NCBI GenBank assembly: GCA_033063855.1
Contig: CP093829.1
Span: 7,822,243 to 7,886,242 of the forward strand
Direction of reading: 5' to 3'
Source: Smittia aterrima
Lineage: Eukaryota > Arthropoda > Insecta > Diptera > Chironomidae
Length of the DNA: 64,000 bases
Both the position numbers and the translations under genes were made by a program. Below are positions 36,021-49,300 of this stretch, piece by piece (positions within the stretch are counted from its first letter, which is position 1; each line of letters starts with the position of its first letter). Below the pieces are notes generated by a model. That model was given only the letters and a program-made list of their open reading frames with translations. It was not told the DNA's origin and ran no database searches.

Positions 36021-39000
36021 ATCATCCGATGTGATACACTCGCTTGTGGCGTTTTATTATTAAATTTCGTCGCATTGATACGCTCATGCAAAATATCGGA
36101 GTTTCCTTGTAAAGGAAATGGTCTCTGTCTGCCGCTCGACAAATACTGCGACGGAATTGATCATTGCGGGGATTTGAGCGATGAACCAAAGTTTTGTACA
36201 GGTAAATAAATAAATTTTCCGCTGAACGCTTCGACAATAAATTAAAATTTCATTCTCGATCATCAATCTTCTTTACAACAGTTTGTAATCGAACGTATTA
36301 CGGTGACATTGGACGAACGTATTCAATTCAAGTGCCAACGCCTCAATGGAATCGCATCCCGTTTCTCTGCCATTTAACTTTTACTGCCTCTGGACACGAG
36401 CAGGGAGATATTGTTCAGGTAACGAAAACTTTTTCTTTCACTTCTTGTTCTTAATTTCGTGTTTTCTCTATGCAAACTCTTTCGTTCCGTGAAGAAGCGA
36501 GAACTTTTTTTCCTCCTTCCTTCTTTTCACATCCAATTGTGAAATAAGAGAAGCGCAAAGCAATTTCTTCTGCAAATATTCAAACACAGCAGAGAGTTTT
36601 CTTTTGCTCAACGAGGATTATAATTTGTTCGTGAATATTTCATCGATTTTTTCCGTCTGCTGAAAGACACAGATAAATTATGATCGTTTGTTCCACATCC
36701 ATTAGTTCTAAATAAAGCGCCGTTTAATGTCGAGCAGGCGGCGCTTATTTCCATCCAGCATAAACTTGCAGATTTCCATCGATTTTTCATGCAGAACGAA
36801 GAACTTCTCCCATTCGCAGTCGTTGCAACGTTGGGTTCTCGTAAAGTCGATTTAAAAAATCTGGTTCACATTGAAAAGTCTTGAAGCTTACATTGTGAAA
36901 CATGTTGTTGACTGTAGGGTCGAGCGACCTCAACTCTAGAATGTTGAAGCTAGTTTTATGAAGCTTAGAAGATGTTCCAATTACATCGAACACGAAAGGT
37001 TTCAATATCAACTTGCAAGTGCTTTCAGTTAGAGAAACTCAAGCGACGAGCACAAGCAACAGGAATAATCCACCATGTGTGACAGTTTCACACTCTCTGA
37101 GCTTGAATCACAAAGCTTCGTTCCGTTCGAGTGCATCGAGATTGATGATTGAATCATGCGGGAACCATTTTACATTCTTAGTCCGTAATCAGAGGAAAAG
37201 TTACTCCTTCGAAGTGAATCCAAGAGAATCATTTGAAATGGAGGAAAGTTTTAATTAAGAATCAAGTGCTCCGTCGTAATTAAGAAAATTCCCACTCTTA
37301 GACGGAAAATGTTAATTGCAGAATGAAAATCATTAAACTTTTGTTTGTGTTACTTTCAATTTTAAAAAATACTCGAACATTACAAAAATAAATATTAAGC
37401 ACTTCGTAATATGCGCCCTGGTTAAATAAATTTGTTTAGAACTTTCTTCTGATGTTTGTTAAATTTAGAAATGTTTGTGCTTTGCATTAAGTTGATTGCG
37501 TGATCGTTGAACTTCATTCGACGTCATAAGGAATTTAATTTACTTAATTAATGAAAATCAATCTTGTCGAGAGAACGAAGAAGACTTTTCCTTTAACGAA
37601 TTACTTCCTAAGCTTCAGAAATAAAACTATAAACTTGAGAAGATTCAATCAATTGTTATGGTAAGCTTCTTGTTGCTTCACATCATCATCATCATGAAGA
37701 TTCTTCATTCAATTTATTGTCTGCTCCTTTTGGGTTCCTTAAACAAAAATTTCTCGAAAATTGTCTCTGAATATGGTTTGATTACGTAACACGAAATGTA
37801 ATTTAAGCTTCAAGCATGCAAAAGAAGTCCTAACTACAACAATTGAGGACGAAGAACCGAAAGAGAAACTTTTTCGTTTAAGGAACTCAAATGAAAACAT
37901 GTTTCGGAAAGTTTTTTGTGAAAAGCTTTGCAGGAAAATAATTTTCACGTTCTATGGAACGCATCAGAGTTTACAAGGAACGGATTAAAACGGAAATTAA
38001 TGCTCATTCAAGATGATAAGTGCTTTCAGTTGTTTTCAATTGAGTCACTCAACCTTTTGGAAGGAATTTGAATTCTAAATTTAGTTTTTCTTTTCTTTTT
38101 TGTCTCTCTCCACAGATCATTTTCGATGGCTTTACTGTCGGTCGATTTGACGAAGGTATCGCTGATAATGACTTTGAAACAACAGATGTGAGTCTGATGT
38201 TGTCAAGCTCGGGTGCTGAACTCCCAGGATGTCCCGATGGATTTATGCAGGTAAGAATGGCTCTCCATGAGAAAAAAGGGACACGAACTGAAAAAGTATC
38301 TTGAACTTTCATCTCGTTCGTTCTCCCCGAACGCAAAAAAGCGGAGAGGAAAGTGCCATGATACAAATGGTGAACTAATGGCAAAATCATTATATTCGTT
38401 TTTACAGTTAAGTGAGCTGGGTCGACCTTTCACGGGCGGCTCCTGGTGTGGGACAGCGAGTGGTGTTCAGCAATATTTTAGTGAAACTTCAACAGTTACA
38501 GCATCTGTGAAGGTAAATTATCCAAAAAGAAAAACATCCTCGCTATTAATTCTAATTCGACAAAACTCTCCCGACAATTCTCATCAGGTGTTCCATTTGC
38601 CATCGATTCAGCAAGAAGTCCCTTTTGAGTTTAGGATTCGTTACAAGTTTTTGAGTCAAAGCGAAGCGACTGTGAGATACGGAACATCATCGGATTTGTT
38701 TGATCTCGGTCGTGTCTCACCGGGAACTTATTGTACGCGACAGTTCGAGGAATGCTATCGTAATAAATGTCGACTGCAGAGTCCCAATTACCCGGGGATG
38801 TATCCACGCAACGTCACTTGCTACTGGACAATCCGTCAGAAGACAGTTCCGACATGTAAACATGCCATGATCTCCGTGAGTCAAGAGAACAGTCACAAAT
38901 CTCTTGTAAAACGTTCGATTGCAAGTCTCAATAAGACAGCACGTACAGTCCGCGCTTGGTCAGGTAATAAAAACATTTTTAGGAGAAGAAACTCGAGAGA

Positions 39001-42000
39001 ATGGCAAAGACATCCCAAGAATCATCGACTAACGTTTTCCCTTCTCGTCTTTCAATCCCTATCTAGATTGTACTGGCGAACGTGATCACTTAATATTTTA
39101 TGATGGCAGCTCTACAAATGATCCAGTGCTGGCAAAGTTCTGCGGCGGAGATTGGCTGCCAAAAGTTGTGTCAAGGTAATTATTATTGCGGTTTCGTTGG
39201 CTAATGTGTCGTTCAATTAATGTCACACATTTCTCTGCTTCTCGCTCTAAACTTTCTTCGCCTCAATCTGATTTATAACGTTTTGTATTAATAGGAGCAA
39301 TGAGATGTTAATTGCCTTCCATTCATCACCCTACTCGGCACCACTGCAAACAGGAACACCGAACCGGGGATTCGAGCTTAACGTTGACATTCTCTTCACG
39401 GATTCTGACTCCTACGACTTTGTCCAAGCCCCGAAATGTGAATTTCACATAAATGCATCAAGTCCAGGTGAGGACAGAGAATTTCTTTCATAATAAATTC
39501 TCTCTTGTGTTCGTTTTGGGTCAAGAAGAACTTCTGTCTTGTCTCACTTTTCGTCACAAGTTGTTAAAGCAAATTGCATGAGAAATATTTCATTCTTTCG
39601 TTATATTCGCGTTTCCCTTTACGCTTTCACTTCCTCCTACTCAATTTTCCCACTCATTGTTCTTTGTTGAATAATTTAATACGATTTTGATATAAGCTAT
39701 CTGTCGTAATAGAGTCTTTTGTCCTCTCAACGATCTTGATGTCCTTAAACGATCTCAGCTTTAGACGCTTCAAGTGCTGCCTCATCCCAACATATGCTCG
39801 CGTAATCACTCGTTGAGTGATATTTGAGATGGTAATAAAGCTTTCTCGTCTCAAATAATATTAAATTGAAGATTTCATCCTTTGGATGAGTATTAACTTC
39901 GTTATATAAGCAAACAACAACTAATTGTGTCAATAGCACTCTTTCAACAACGGCATTGCCGTGCATTTTGTTTGAGTTAATTCGTTTCAGCCTCACGAGA
40001 GAAGGAAATTAATTTTGTTGTCATTCTCTAATTGATTTTTCTCTTCTGAGTTTGTTTATTTTTGCGACAGTAATGTTGCACTCTCGTTGTTGATACATTA
40101 TGTACGTGCATGCAAATTTAAACATCAAAGCTCTGCTCAGAGTGAGCAAACAAAGAAAAGAACGAAGAGAAAGAGAGAGAGAGGACATCACGTTTTTAAA
40201 AGCGCACAATAGCGTTTTCTATTTATGATATTGGCAGAACGGAAAAAAAAGTTTAACTTTAGAAATGTCAGGAAAAGTTTTTCAGCTCAAATTGAAATTA
40301 TGAAGCTTAGGGCTCTCGATAGACGAACGTGAAACGAGAGAGCAGAGGGAGAAATATGAAAGCGCAATATTTAAATTGAAGTTTTTATGTAAAATATTTA
40401 TATTAATCTTGTTAGAAGAATCTTATCCCTCGCCAATCCTGTTTCCTTTATTGCCATTCCGAATGGCTTTCTACCTTTTTTCCCAAATTCTCAATGAACT
40501 GCTTTTCTCCGAACCCAAAGCCGAACGAAAAATTGCGAGCGGCACTAAAATTTTTTGGAGGCGACTTCTTTTGCATGAAGATCTTATTTATGACTCCTTG
40601 AGGGCTAATAAATAATTTGTAAACAGGAAGAGATTATAAAGGTGAATTTATACAGTTTAGAGCGAGTGAGGAGTTTCTCATAAAAACCAACATTTGATGG
40701 TCGATAAATTCTCGAGTAAAACGTTTGTGTATGCAAAGCTTTTGATGACACAAAGGCTGTCGGGGTTCGGTTGACAATTTCTAAGAGATGCTTTTCCCAT
40801 TGACATGAAAATCTCAATTACTTTGTAAGAGGAAGCTGAATCAGGACAGTTGAAAATTGCTTCTTCGTTTAAGTGGACGGTTGAGACATATTGAGCTTTT
40901 GAATTGCAGAGGAAGGCGCCTAACAGCATCCGAGAGACACCTTTCGAAAGCAAATTATTTTAATTGAAAGCTGTTATTTCGACTTTGGTCTTAAGTCCCA
41001 AAGCAAGCATCTCAATTCAACGATTCGTGGACAAGACAAAGACGATGAGGAGGATGAAAAAAAAACTAATTTAATTCTGTTTTATTTACCTTTTCTATTC
41101 CATTCGCTTCCTCAACTGCCCTAATTGCTTTTTTAATCCCGATTTAATTTGAGTTTCTCTTCTTCATCCTCTCAATGTATTTCTTATGCAGACGACGTAA
41201 TTATGTCTCAGCGCAACGGAAGAGTGGGACGATTATTGAGTCCACGCCATACTCTACCGCCGAACACAACATGCACGTACTATTTCCACGGATTTCCCAA
41301 CGATCTAATCTGGTTATCTTTCACGAGCCATCATCTGCAACTGCTACAGCCAGTCACTCATGACAATTTGACGGCTTTTGGACAGGTAGGGAAGGGCTTA
41401 AAGGCAAAAGACTTTTCGCAAACGAGAGACGGGAATTTGACTTTAATTTAATTATAGAGCGACCAACCAGCTACACAGTGGATTGCTAGGATGAGATTAT
41501 ATGACAGCGCGGGCACTCAAAATCATAACAAATTGCAATCAACACCTCCATCGCCAGGCTTGACATTGCAACAGCATCAGCAGCAGCAGCAGAGGCTCAA
41601 TATAACTAAATTGAAGCAGACTCGGAATTATTATCGAGGCGAGGACACAAAGAATCCGCTAGATTATAAGAGCTATAAATTTAATATGGAGCAATCATGG
41701 AACCCAGTCAATAATTACATTTACGGTCCGACGATGAACAGCGTGTACAATCAGCCGGATAAGGAGACTTCAACCCATAGAAAGCAGGAACGGCTTTCGA
41801 ATATTAATAACGTCAGCAGAGATCGGGACAAGAATAAAATCAGCGACGAGCACGAGAAGGATTTCTTTGGAAAGACGAGGAGTCGACCCGAGAAATCCTC
41901 AAACCGTAAGTTACTCGGTGAGTTCATCAACAACGAAGCACCGAGATTGTGCGACCATGCGGTGGAAGAATACCGAGCCGATAGCATCAAGAAGCGATAT

Positions 42001-43871
42001 TGCACTCCTTTAGAAAGCTACGTTAGCACAGGACGAGATATGGTGAGAAGAAACTTTTTTATTTTTTTCTCACAATCTTTAATCTTAACTTTTCAATTCT
42101 TCTTAATCACGCTATTCTCATAGAAACTTGAGTTTCACACGGCAACCGGCACCGCTCTCTACCCTTACTCATTCTCGGTGAATTATGAATTCGTTGACAC
42201 TGAGATGGGTGGAGATTTGATAGCTTTCGACGAGAAGAATGAAGAGGATAAAAAGTTGGAAAGTGAATTTGCGTTATGTTCGAGGACATTTAAGAGTCGT
42301 CGCGGCGAGTTCCGTTCGCCTCGGAATATTTTCCTTCACGGGAGAGGAGGAGCAAAGAATCTAAGTTGTCTGTACCGCTTTGAGGCTTCGCTGGGCGAAC
42401 AGGTTTGTACAAATCGATTTTCTCTCGTTTCCATTTTTTCTGCGATTTAACGAAAATAAAAAAACTTAAACGTAAGCGTAAATTGCGAGACTCCAAATGA
42501 TTAATGGACTTGTCTTCTAGATTCGCATAACGCTCTACAACGTTTCCTTTGGCGAAAGTGGAATGTGCTCGACCGAAACAGACATCCACACAGGACGACC
42601 CCGATGTCAGACGGCAGATAGTGTCGAAGGGAACAGCGTCAATTTGAAAATGACAAACGATGACAGTTCAAAAGTCCGTGAACTAAAAATTTACGATGTC
42701 CCTTATCAACACACAAGGGTTCAAATGGGATGCATTTGTGATAATCAATCAATCTTTTATAATCAACCGCTCACGTTTCAATCTAACTCGCCGACACTGG
42801 AATTGACATTTATAGCTACCAAACTAAACATCACCGAAGATTTCATGGATCTTTACTTCTACGCATCGTATGAGATTGTAAAGGTCTCGGATTGCAAATA
42901 TCGACATAAGCTGACAAGCACGGGAGGGGAAGAGAATGCTCACTTTAACATTCGAAATATTGACAACAACTGCAATGGAATGGCGTGGCTTGTTGAAGCG
43001 AAGAAATTAGACCACAGCTTATTTATTCAAGCTTGGGGTACAATCCTACCTCAGAATCCAACACCAGAAGAATTTGCCAAATGCCAAACGAAGAATCGAC
43101 TTTTAATTTATTCAGGTCACACGATGGGAACAATCCGCATCATCTGCCCAACGATTAAGTCAGACCTTACGTCTCTGCAGATCTTCTCCGAAGACTGGAT
43201 GACTTCATTCACGTTGCCAACAAAGTAAGTTAAATCGCTTGTAAATGTCCATGAGATTACACATTTTCTTCAATGAATTTACAGACCAATTAGCATGATT
43301 ATCGAGCCAATATTACGAGAGCCTGGCGGCGTTTCCTTTGCTTGGATGGAGATTCAGAGAACGAAGGCTTCGCTCGTACAACAAATCGATCAGCAAACCA
43401 ACTTCACAGCCAACGATACATTGCAAGAGTTTGGTCTGTACCCGAAGGATGGCGACTGCGAGCACAAGTGTCCGGAATTAAATGCATGCATAGCGAGTAA
43501 TTTATGGTGTGATGGTAATTGTTTTGCACGCAAATCTCTCTGTGGCCTCTTCACCCTCTGTTCTATTATTTATTTAAGGTTACGAGAATTGCCCGTCGGG
43601 ATACGATGAGTCGTCGAGTGAATGCGGTGCGACTAGAAAACTCTTGGAGCTTCCCGCTGGCTTGTTTGCAGCGTTGGGATGCTTGGCAGCGGGAATTGCA
43701 GCTTGCCTTATCTTCTGTATGGTTGGAATTGCCCGTCGGAAGAAGACGCCTAAGCCCAACAAACATCCCTCACCAGCCACAACAATCAATGGAACTTACA
43801 CGCTGCCCAAAACCAATGGCGACACATTGAAGAAGGACTCTCTATTCTACAATCACGACCACGACTCCTGA
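36021..43871 (+). CDS. Large single-pass membrane protein with LDLa and CUB modules
   Basis: Thirteen exons: 36021-36201, 36282-36418, 38116-38250, 38408-38512, 38588-38963, 39067-39175, 39295-39467, 41192-41385, 41458-42042, 42124-42402, 42521-43224, 43285-43514, 43579-43871. All phases agree, giving 1166 residues plus a start from upstream. In order: end of a signal peptide; an LDLa module (CKISEFPCKGNGLC.. YCDGIDHCGDLSDE); a CUB-like module ending before PGCPDGFMQ and GGSWCGTASG; a clear CUB with CRLQSPNYPGMYPRNVTCYW, LIFYDGSS and FCGGDW; at least one more CUB-like region (exons 8-11) interrupted by a long disordered insert; a second LDLa-like module (CPELNACIASNLWCDGYENC); a transmembrane helix near residues 1094-1119; and a tail of about 48 residues. 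The plan resembles LEV-10/NETO-type auxiliary receptor proteins, but orthology is not shown. AATAAA lies at 44037-44042. Confidence 0.85.
41567..41593 (+). repeat. CAG/CAA run encoding a short polyglutamine tract
   Basis: Within exon 41458-42042 a run of CAG and CAA codons (with one CAT) encodes QQHQQQQQ, inside a disordered insert of the extracellular part. Confidence 0.75.
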
Positions 43872-44036
43872 CATATGCTTCAACCGGTGGATTACGTGGA
43901 CTACATTCATGTCGATCGTGAGACTACAGTGTGACCACCGGATAGCACTCAATACGAATCTTTTTACTACACAAATGAGATTATTGATTATGATAATTCA
44001 ATTTACAACAATCATCTTCAACCGAATACGTTTACG

Positions 44037-44042
44037 AATAAA
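44037..44042 (+). terminator. Polyadenylation signal of the LDLa/CUB gene
   Basis: AATAAA 165 bp after the stop at 43871, the first canonical signal. Confidence 0.5.
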
Positions 44043-46310
44043 CTTAATCATCTAGTTATGGTTCTTTGCATCTTTTTTTAAAAATGATTTATTGTTATGT
44101 AAGTGCGAGAATCTATTGATTGAAGAGAAACTCTTTACTCTACGTATAAGGAAGAAGACTATTGAAATATATTTTTAAACTCAATCGTCATCAAAGCGAG
44201 AAGCAATTAATGCAATACGTTTGACACTCTCTCGTCTTGTCGACTCGAGAGATATGATTTTAAAACTTTACGGTTTCTCAATGATGACACACTTTGATAG
44301 AAGAAAGATGAAAATGATAATGTCGCCCCTTCCTCTATTCTTCCTCTACAAAGCAAGAAAGAAAGAAAATGAAAAGAATGAATAGGATTAAGCTTAAAAT
44401 AATTATTTCTCGAATCGTTTCTGGGAAAAAATATTTAAGACATGACAATGATCTTTTTAAAAAATGCACTTGGAGAATTCTCTTTTTTGTTTGAACGGTT
44501 AATGAGCAGAATTTTCCACTCGACAGACTTGTCAGAGTTGAAAGATAAAGAGAAATCGATTTGAACTACTGGACAAAAAGATTGCGAGAAGCGAAGCTGA
44601 AGCTTGCCATGCAGAAAATTAACGAAACCTTTTCTTTTTGCTCAAAGCAAATTTCGTTCGTTTGTTCAAGATGCTGTAAAATTGGTCTGCGCTCGGCGAC
44701 TTTTGAAATGTGCATAAGCAAATCTCATCGGGAATTGTGCACTCTTCCAGCAAACTTGAGATTTTGTTTTTCCAAGCTGACTTGGTTCTACTTTGAGCGC
44801 ATTACATTTCTTTGATATTTGCCTACGAAGAGCTTTAAAAGTTTTGTTCGGATGTTAAAGGTCCCATCAGTTGAGAAGTTTATTTCAAAAAATGAATTTG
44901 GATCTCTTAGATCGCGACGTAGAGTTTAAGTTTCTAGTTTCACGAAACGGCACTGAAAATATGATGTATATTACACCTCAAAGTCCTCAAAGTGAATGTT
45001 TAATCACAGATTCAACCAACAGATAACCAATTAACTGCACCACCCTCTGCTCATTGAAAACAGACGAATTATTGAAAAGAAATCAAATGTTCTCGTAATT
45101 TTAATGTTTGAATGGAACCTAGATGATGCAGGAAGCTTTTAAAACTTCAAAATGATAAACATTAAGATTAAATAGCTAACTTATTAGTAAAAAGAAAATC
45201 TTCTCCGAAGAAAGTTACAAAAGAAAATCAATTCTCGTAGAATTTTTGTTTCCTGAACGAAAATTCCAAAAATTCTAATAAATGTAAAAAAATGATGACA
45301 ACTAGGACAGAAAATCTTGTTAATAAAACTAAATAATTCAATTGATTTCTTTGTGTTTTAATGTTGGTTTGATTCCTTTCAGATTGAATTTATAAATAGC
45401 CGGAATCAACCCTTCAGAAGATAAAGCTTTCTTGAGCTTTCATTTAAAATTTTCCGTTAACTGAGAACCTCACAAATGTCATCAGTTAAAGTGTTTCGAA
45501 TGAAAAAGCTCGGGAAAGGCTCTGCAAGAAAAGCTCAATCTCATCAAGAACTTCAGTTAATATTTGTAATTAAATATGAATCCTTTTATGTTAACACTTG
45601 AAGTTTAGCTCATTTACAATCTTCGCTGAATTTAAATTTCAATGTTTTCGTAAGCACTTTACTTTCGTCGTCAATCTCAATTCCTCTTGAATTTCCCCTC
45701 AGATTGCACAAACAAATTAAGCTGCAACTTTAAGCAAATATTTATTCTCGCATCTCATCTCATCTCATAAAGTGTATCTCTCGAAATAAGCTTATAAAAG
45801 GAGAGGGAGAAGAAACTTGTCCCTCGAGTCAATGTCATAAAAAGTTTGTAAAATTATTTTCTGTATCTTATGTGCGTGCCATCAGTAATCGTAAATTTCA
45901 TAATTTTTTATCAATATATAACATTTTTATATCATTCCCAACTCCCTACAGTGAATTTGTCACAACTCCCATAAAGCAGATAATCAGGAGCCGGTTGCGC
46001 CGCATTCACAAATTTCCCACATGATCCTTTCGATCCTACACCAAACTTTTTCCCGCTTACTCGCTCGATGATGAAATATACAAAAGCGTTAAATTTTTAA
46101 GCATTTTTATGGTTTGACGGCTTCGAGCGACGGAAACACATCGAAATATCGATGGTGCCATCAATATCATTCACCCCCTTCTGCTGGTTGAATAAATGAA
46201 TAAAAAATGACACCGAGCCGTTTTCCTTCACGAGGCATCGCATCACATCATCATCCGCGAATTTTTCTGTGTAAATGATTATATTCTCACTTTCCTTTCT
46301 TATTTCATCG

Positions 46311-46328
46311 CTTCTTCTTCTTCTTCTT
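46311..46328 (+). repeat. CTT trinucleotide microsatellite
   Basis: Six perfect CTT units in non-coding DNA. Confidence 0.85.
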
Positions 46329-49300
46329 TTTCAACCGTTTGAGCGTTCGGTAAAGGGAAAAGCGTTGTCGTCGTTTTGTATGAAGATAGGGATCTATTTA
46401 GTGCTCTCTTATACACGACGATAACAACTCCAGAAGAGATATTTTTTTGAAACTTCGAGTAGATACAGTTAAAAGCCGCCATTCTTCATGCATGTACAAT
46501 AAAGCTATTCCATATTTTCTCACGCATTTCTCGAGGGAAAAAAGATTGCTTAACCTCTCCGGAATATCTTTTTGTATCTTCCTTCTGTCGTTCAACCTAC
46601 AATGACGTAAGTGAATGTGAGTAAGATGCGAAGTACTGTCGTTATCCTTAAGGGAAAGAAGACTCGCATTCGAAACTTTCTCACCTCGCAGGCGTTTTTC
46701 TTTTTTAGGCTCCTCTCGCAATAATATTACGCTGCCTAATACATTTCGTCTTCCAAGACGAGAATTCGAGGTTTTCTTCTTTGTGTTTTTCGGTGAAAGT
46801 GGAGCGAGGAGGAAATTGCTTCACATACTACAGAAAGCAGAAGGAAGCCGAGGATGGGGGAGGGAAAAAACGTGAAATATTACATAATAAATAATTTACG
46901 GAGAGGAGTTTTACGAATTGGTTGCTGAACGATGTTGAGTTCGAGGCAGTTTTGTGGAAAGAGAGAAAAGGAGCTCGCTTTGAATTCAGTGAAAGGCGGA
47001 AAAATTGAAATAAACCATGAGACATGTCAATTGTTCTGAACTAACGAATATGAAGATCTATTGACTTCAATAAAACCGAATGCCCTTACTGTGCGCACTC
47101 GGTAACACAAGATATTGTTATTTATTGTTTAACATTAATTCCTTTGCTACAAACTTTCACTATGCATGTGACGGAGATAGACGATAGTCATCACAGTTTA
47201 GCTTACACTCTCTATACACTAACTCTCTCGCTAGTGGAAGGTGTTTGAACTGAGCTAATAAAACCGTAAACCAAGAAGAATGTGTTTACGTTCGAAACTA
47301 ATCGTCTGCTTTACAAATCCGCAAACTATTTTACACACTTCACAGTTTTAAAACTTTCCTCCTCTCATTCAATGTCGATGAATGAGTCGTCGAGAGTTTA
47401 GAAAAATGTAGACGAACTTGTTTGTTATTCGAAAAGCTCAATTACAAGGAGCTAGAAAGTTTTTCAACACAAAATCCCGTTCGATGGAATCCTCTTCATT
47501 CACCTTAGTAACAAAGCAACCGACTTCAAGTGCTCACATTTGAACTTTTGGTACGAAATCCCAAAGTTCTCCCTCCGAGATGAGCAGCAGCCAGAAACGT
47601 CTAATTGATTAAAAAATAAATTTTCTGCTCCCTTCACTCGAAAGTGGTTTAGGTTGTCATGGTTTTTGTCAACGGATTTAGAAAATTGTTTGTGGGAAGC
47701 ATGAAAAAATAATGTAATACACCAAAAAGAGACGAGAAAAGTTCCCCGAAAAAAAAAGTTCTGCTGGAATGTTCATGCTGGTTGATTGGGTTGGATGGCA
47801 GTGAAGTTTTCCTTGTTATGTGTGAAGCAAAGCAAAGTAAAAGTTTCGAGCGTTCTTGCCAGTTCCGGTGCTCGCCAAGTGAAAACGACTAAAAATTGCT
47901 TTTTCAACTTTTCGTGCATTTAAGCTAATTCATGCACGAATCCGATATTTTATTTATAGCTGAGCGTGCATCAAGAGAAAAGAAAGAGGAATGAGAGGTT
48001 TCGATGACCTGATCTGAGAGGAGTTCTAAGAAGGGTCGTTGGAATTTCCTTCGAAGATGAAGAAGAAGTTTTCCTCCGCTGCTTCAAAGTTCAAAGCGGA
48101 GAAGGCTTCGTCAGAAGCCACAACCAAAGCATCTCATCCGCTGGAAAATATTCTTGAAAACTCCATCCAATTAAAAGCAACTCGTTACGGCAACAATTGT
48201 TTTGCTGGTGAAAAGTTTGTGCAGAATTATCAGGAACATGCTCGCTAGCGGTCACAGGGGCTTTTCCGTCGGAAAACTTCTATCAACAAGTTATTTTTTC
48301 ATAAATCTCTCAACGCTTTCTGGCTCAACTCGAAGGCAATAGCGAATTGTAATCAGAGATGAAGCCAAAACTCATTTCAGCAAACGGCAATATTGCTGCT
48401 GCTGTTGCTGCTTCTGCTCCCAAAGGAGTTACCTCCTCTCACTAAAGGAATATGGCTTACATTCAATAAACGTGCTCCACATGTGAACATTCTATTCCAC
48501 TCCAACCTGCTCGCTCGTCTGTTGCTGTATAATTAAAGAATTTCTCATTTTCCTGCACGGCGGCGTATTTATGATACTTTTTCAATTCAATTTTTCAATT
48601 TCATTTTGCTCTCTACTCACAGAAAGTCTCACAGATGAAAAGCAAGCGAAAGAATGAAAACGACAAAATAATGGGGCAAAATTGGATAAAATTTTAAACA
48701 GTCGAGGGAGAGAGACGTGGGTGGATTCGTTTCCTTCCTCTCTCTCTCTACCTCCGCCTCTTGGGGAAAGCCCTGTATTAATACGGCAAAATAAAAATTG
48801 ATTTCCTTCTCGTTATTACATTTCTTTGAGAATACTTTACGTTCCCTGAAGGCAACGTTTCGAATGTTTGGTCAACAAAGCGAGAACGAGAGCAAACACT
48901 CTTGTGCGAAGCTCGCTAGACAATACATCCGGATATTGCCTTGAATGAAAACCCATAACTTCATAATTTCTCGAAACGATGAAGGATAATTGCAGCTGCG
49001 GATTATTAGAGACAGATGGCTCGAATATCGGAAAGTATTCCTATTCATATGATTCGTATAAATCAAAGCCATAAGTTTATCCTTTTCTCGCTTATTCTTC
49101 GACCATCTGGCGAAGCTCTTTTTTATCTATGACTTTCTTATTCCACCTCCTTCTCCTCTCCAATAGTTTCTCGTATCGAATTAAAGTGTGCAATTGATTC
49201 TCAATCGCTCCCAAATTGATTTGCAGAAAGTGAAGCGAGTTATTGCGAAATACATAGACAAAATAAATGTAGAAAGATTATTGAATTCATCAGACACTTG

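Noticed and set aside
41149..41451. Extension of exon 41192-41385 on both sides
   Set aside because: The extra residues come from intron sequence; phase and CUB continuity fix the exon ends.
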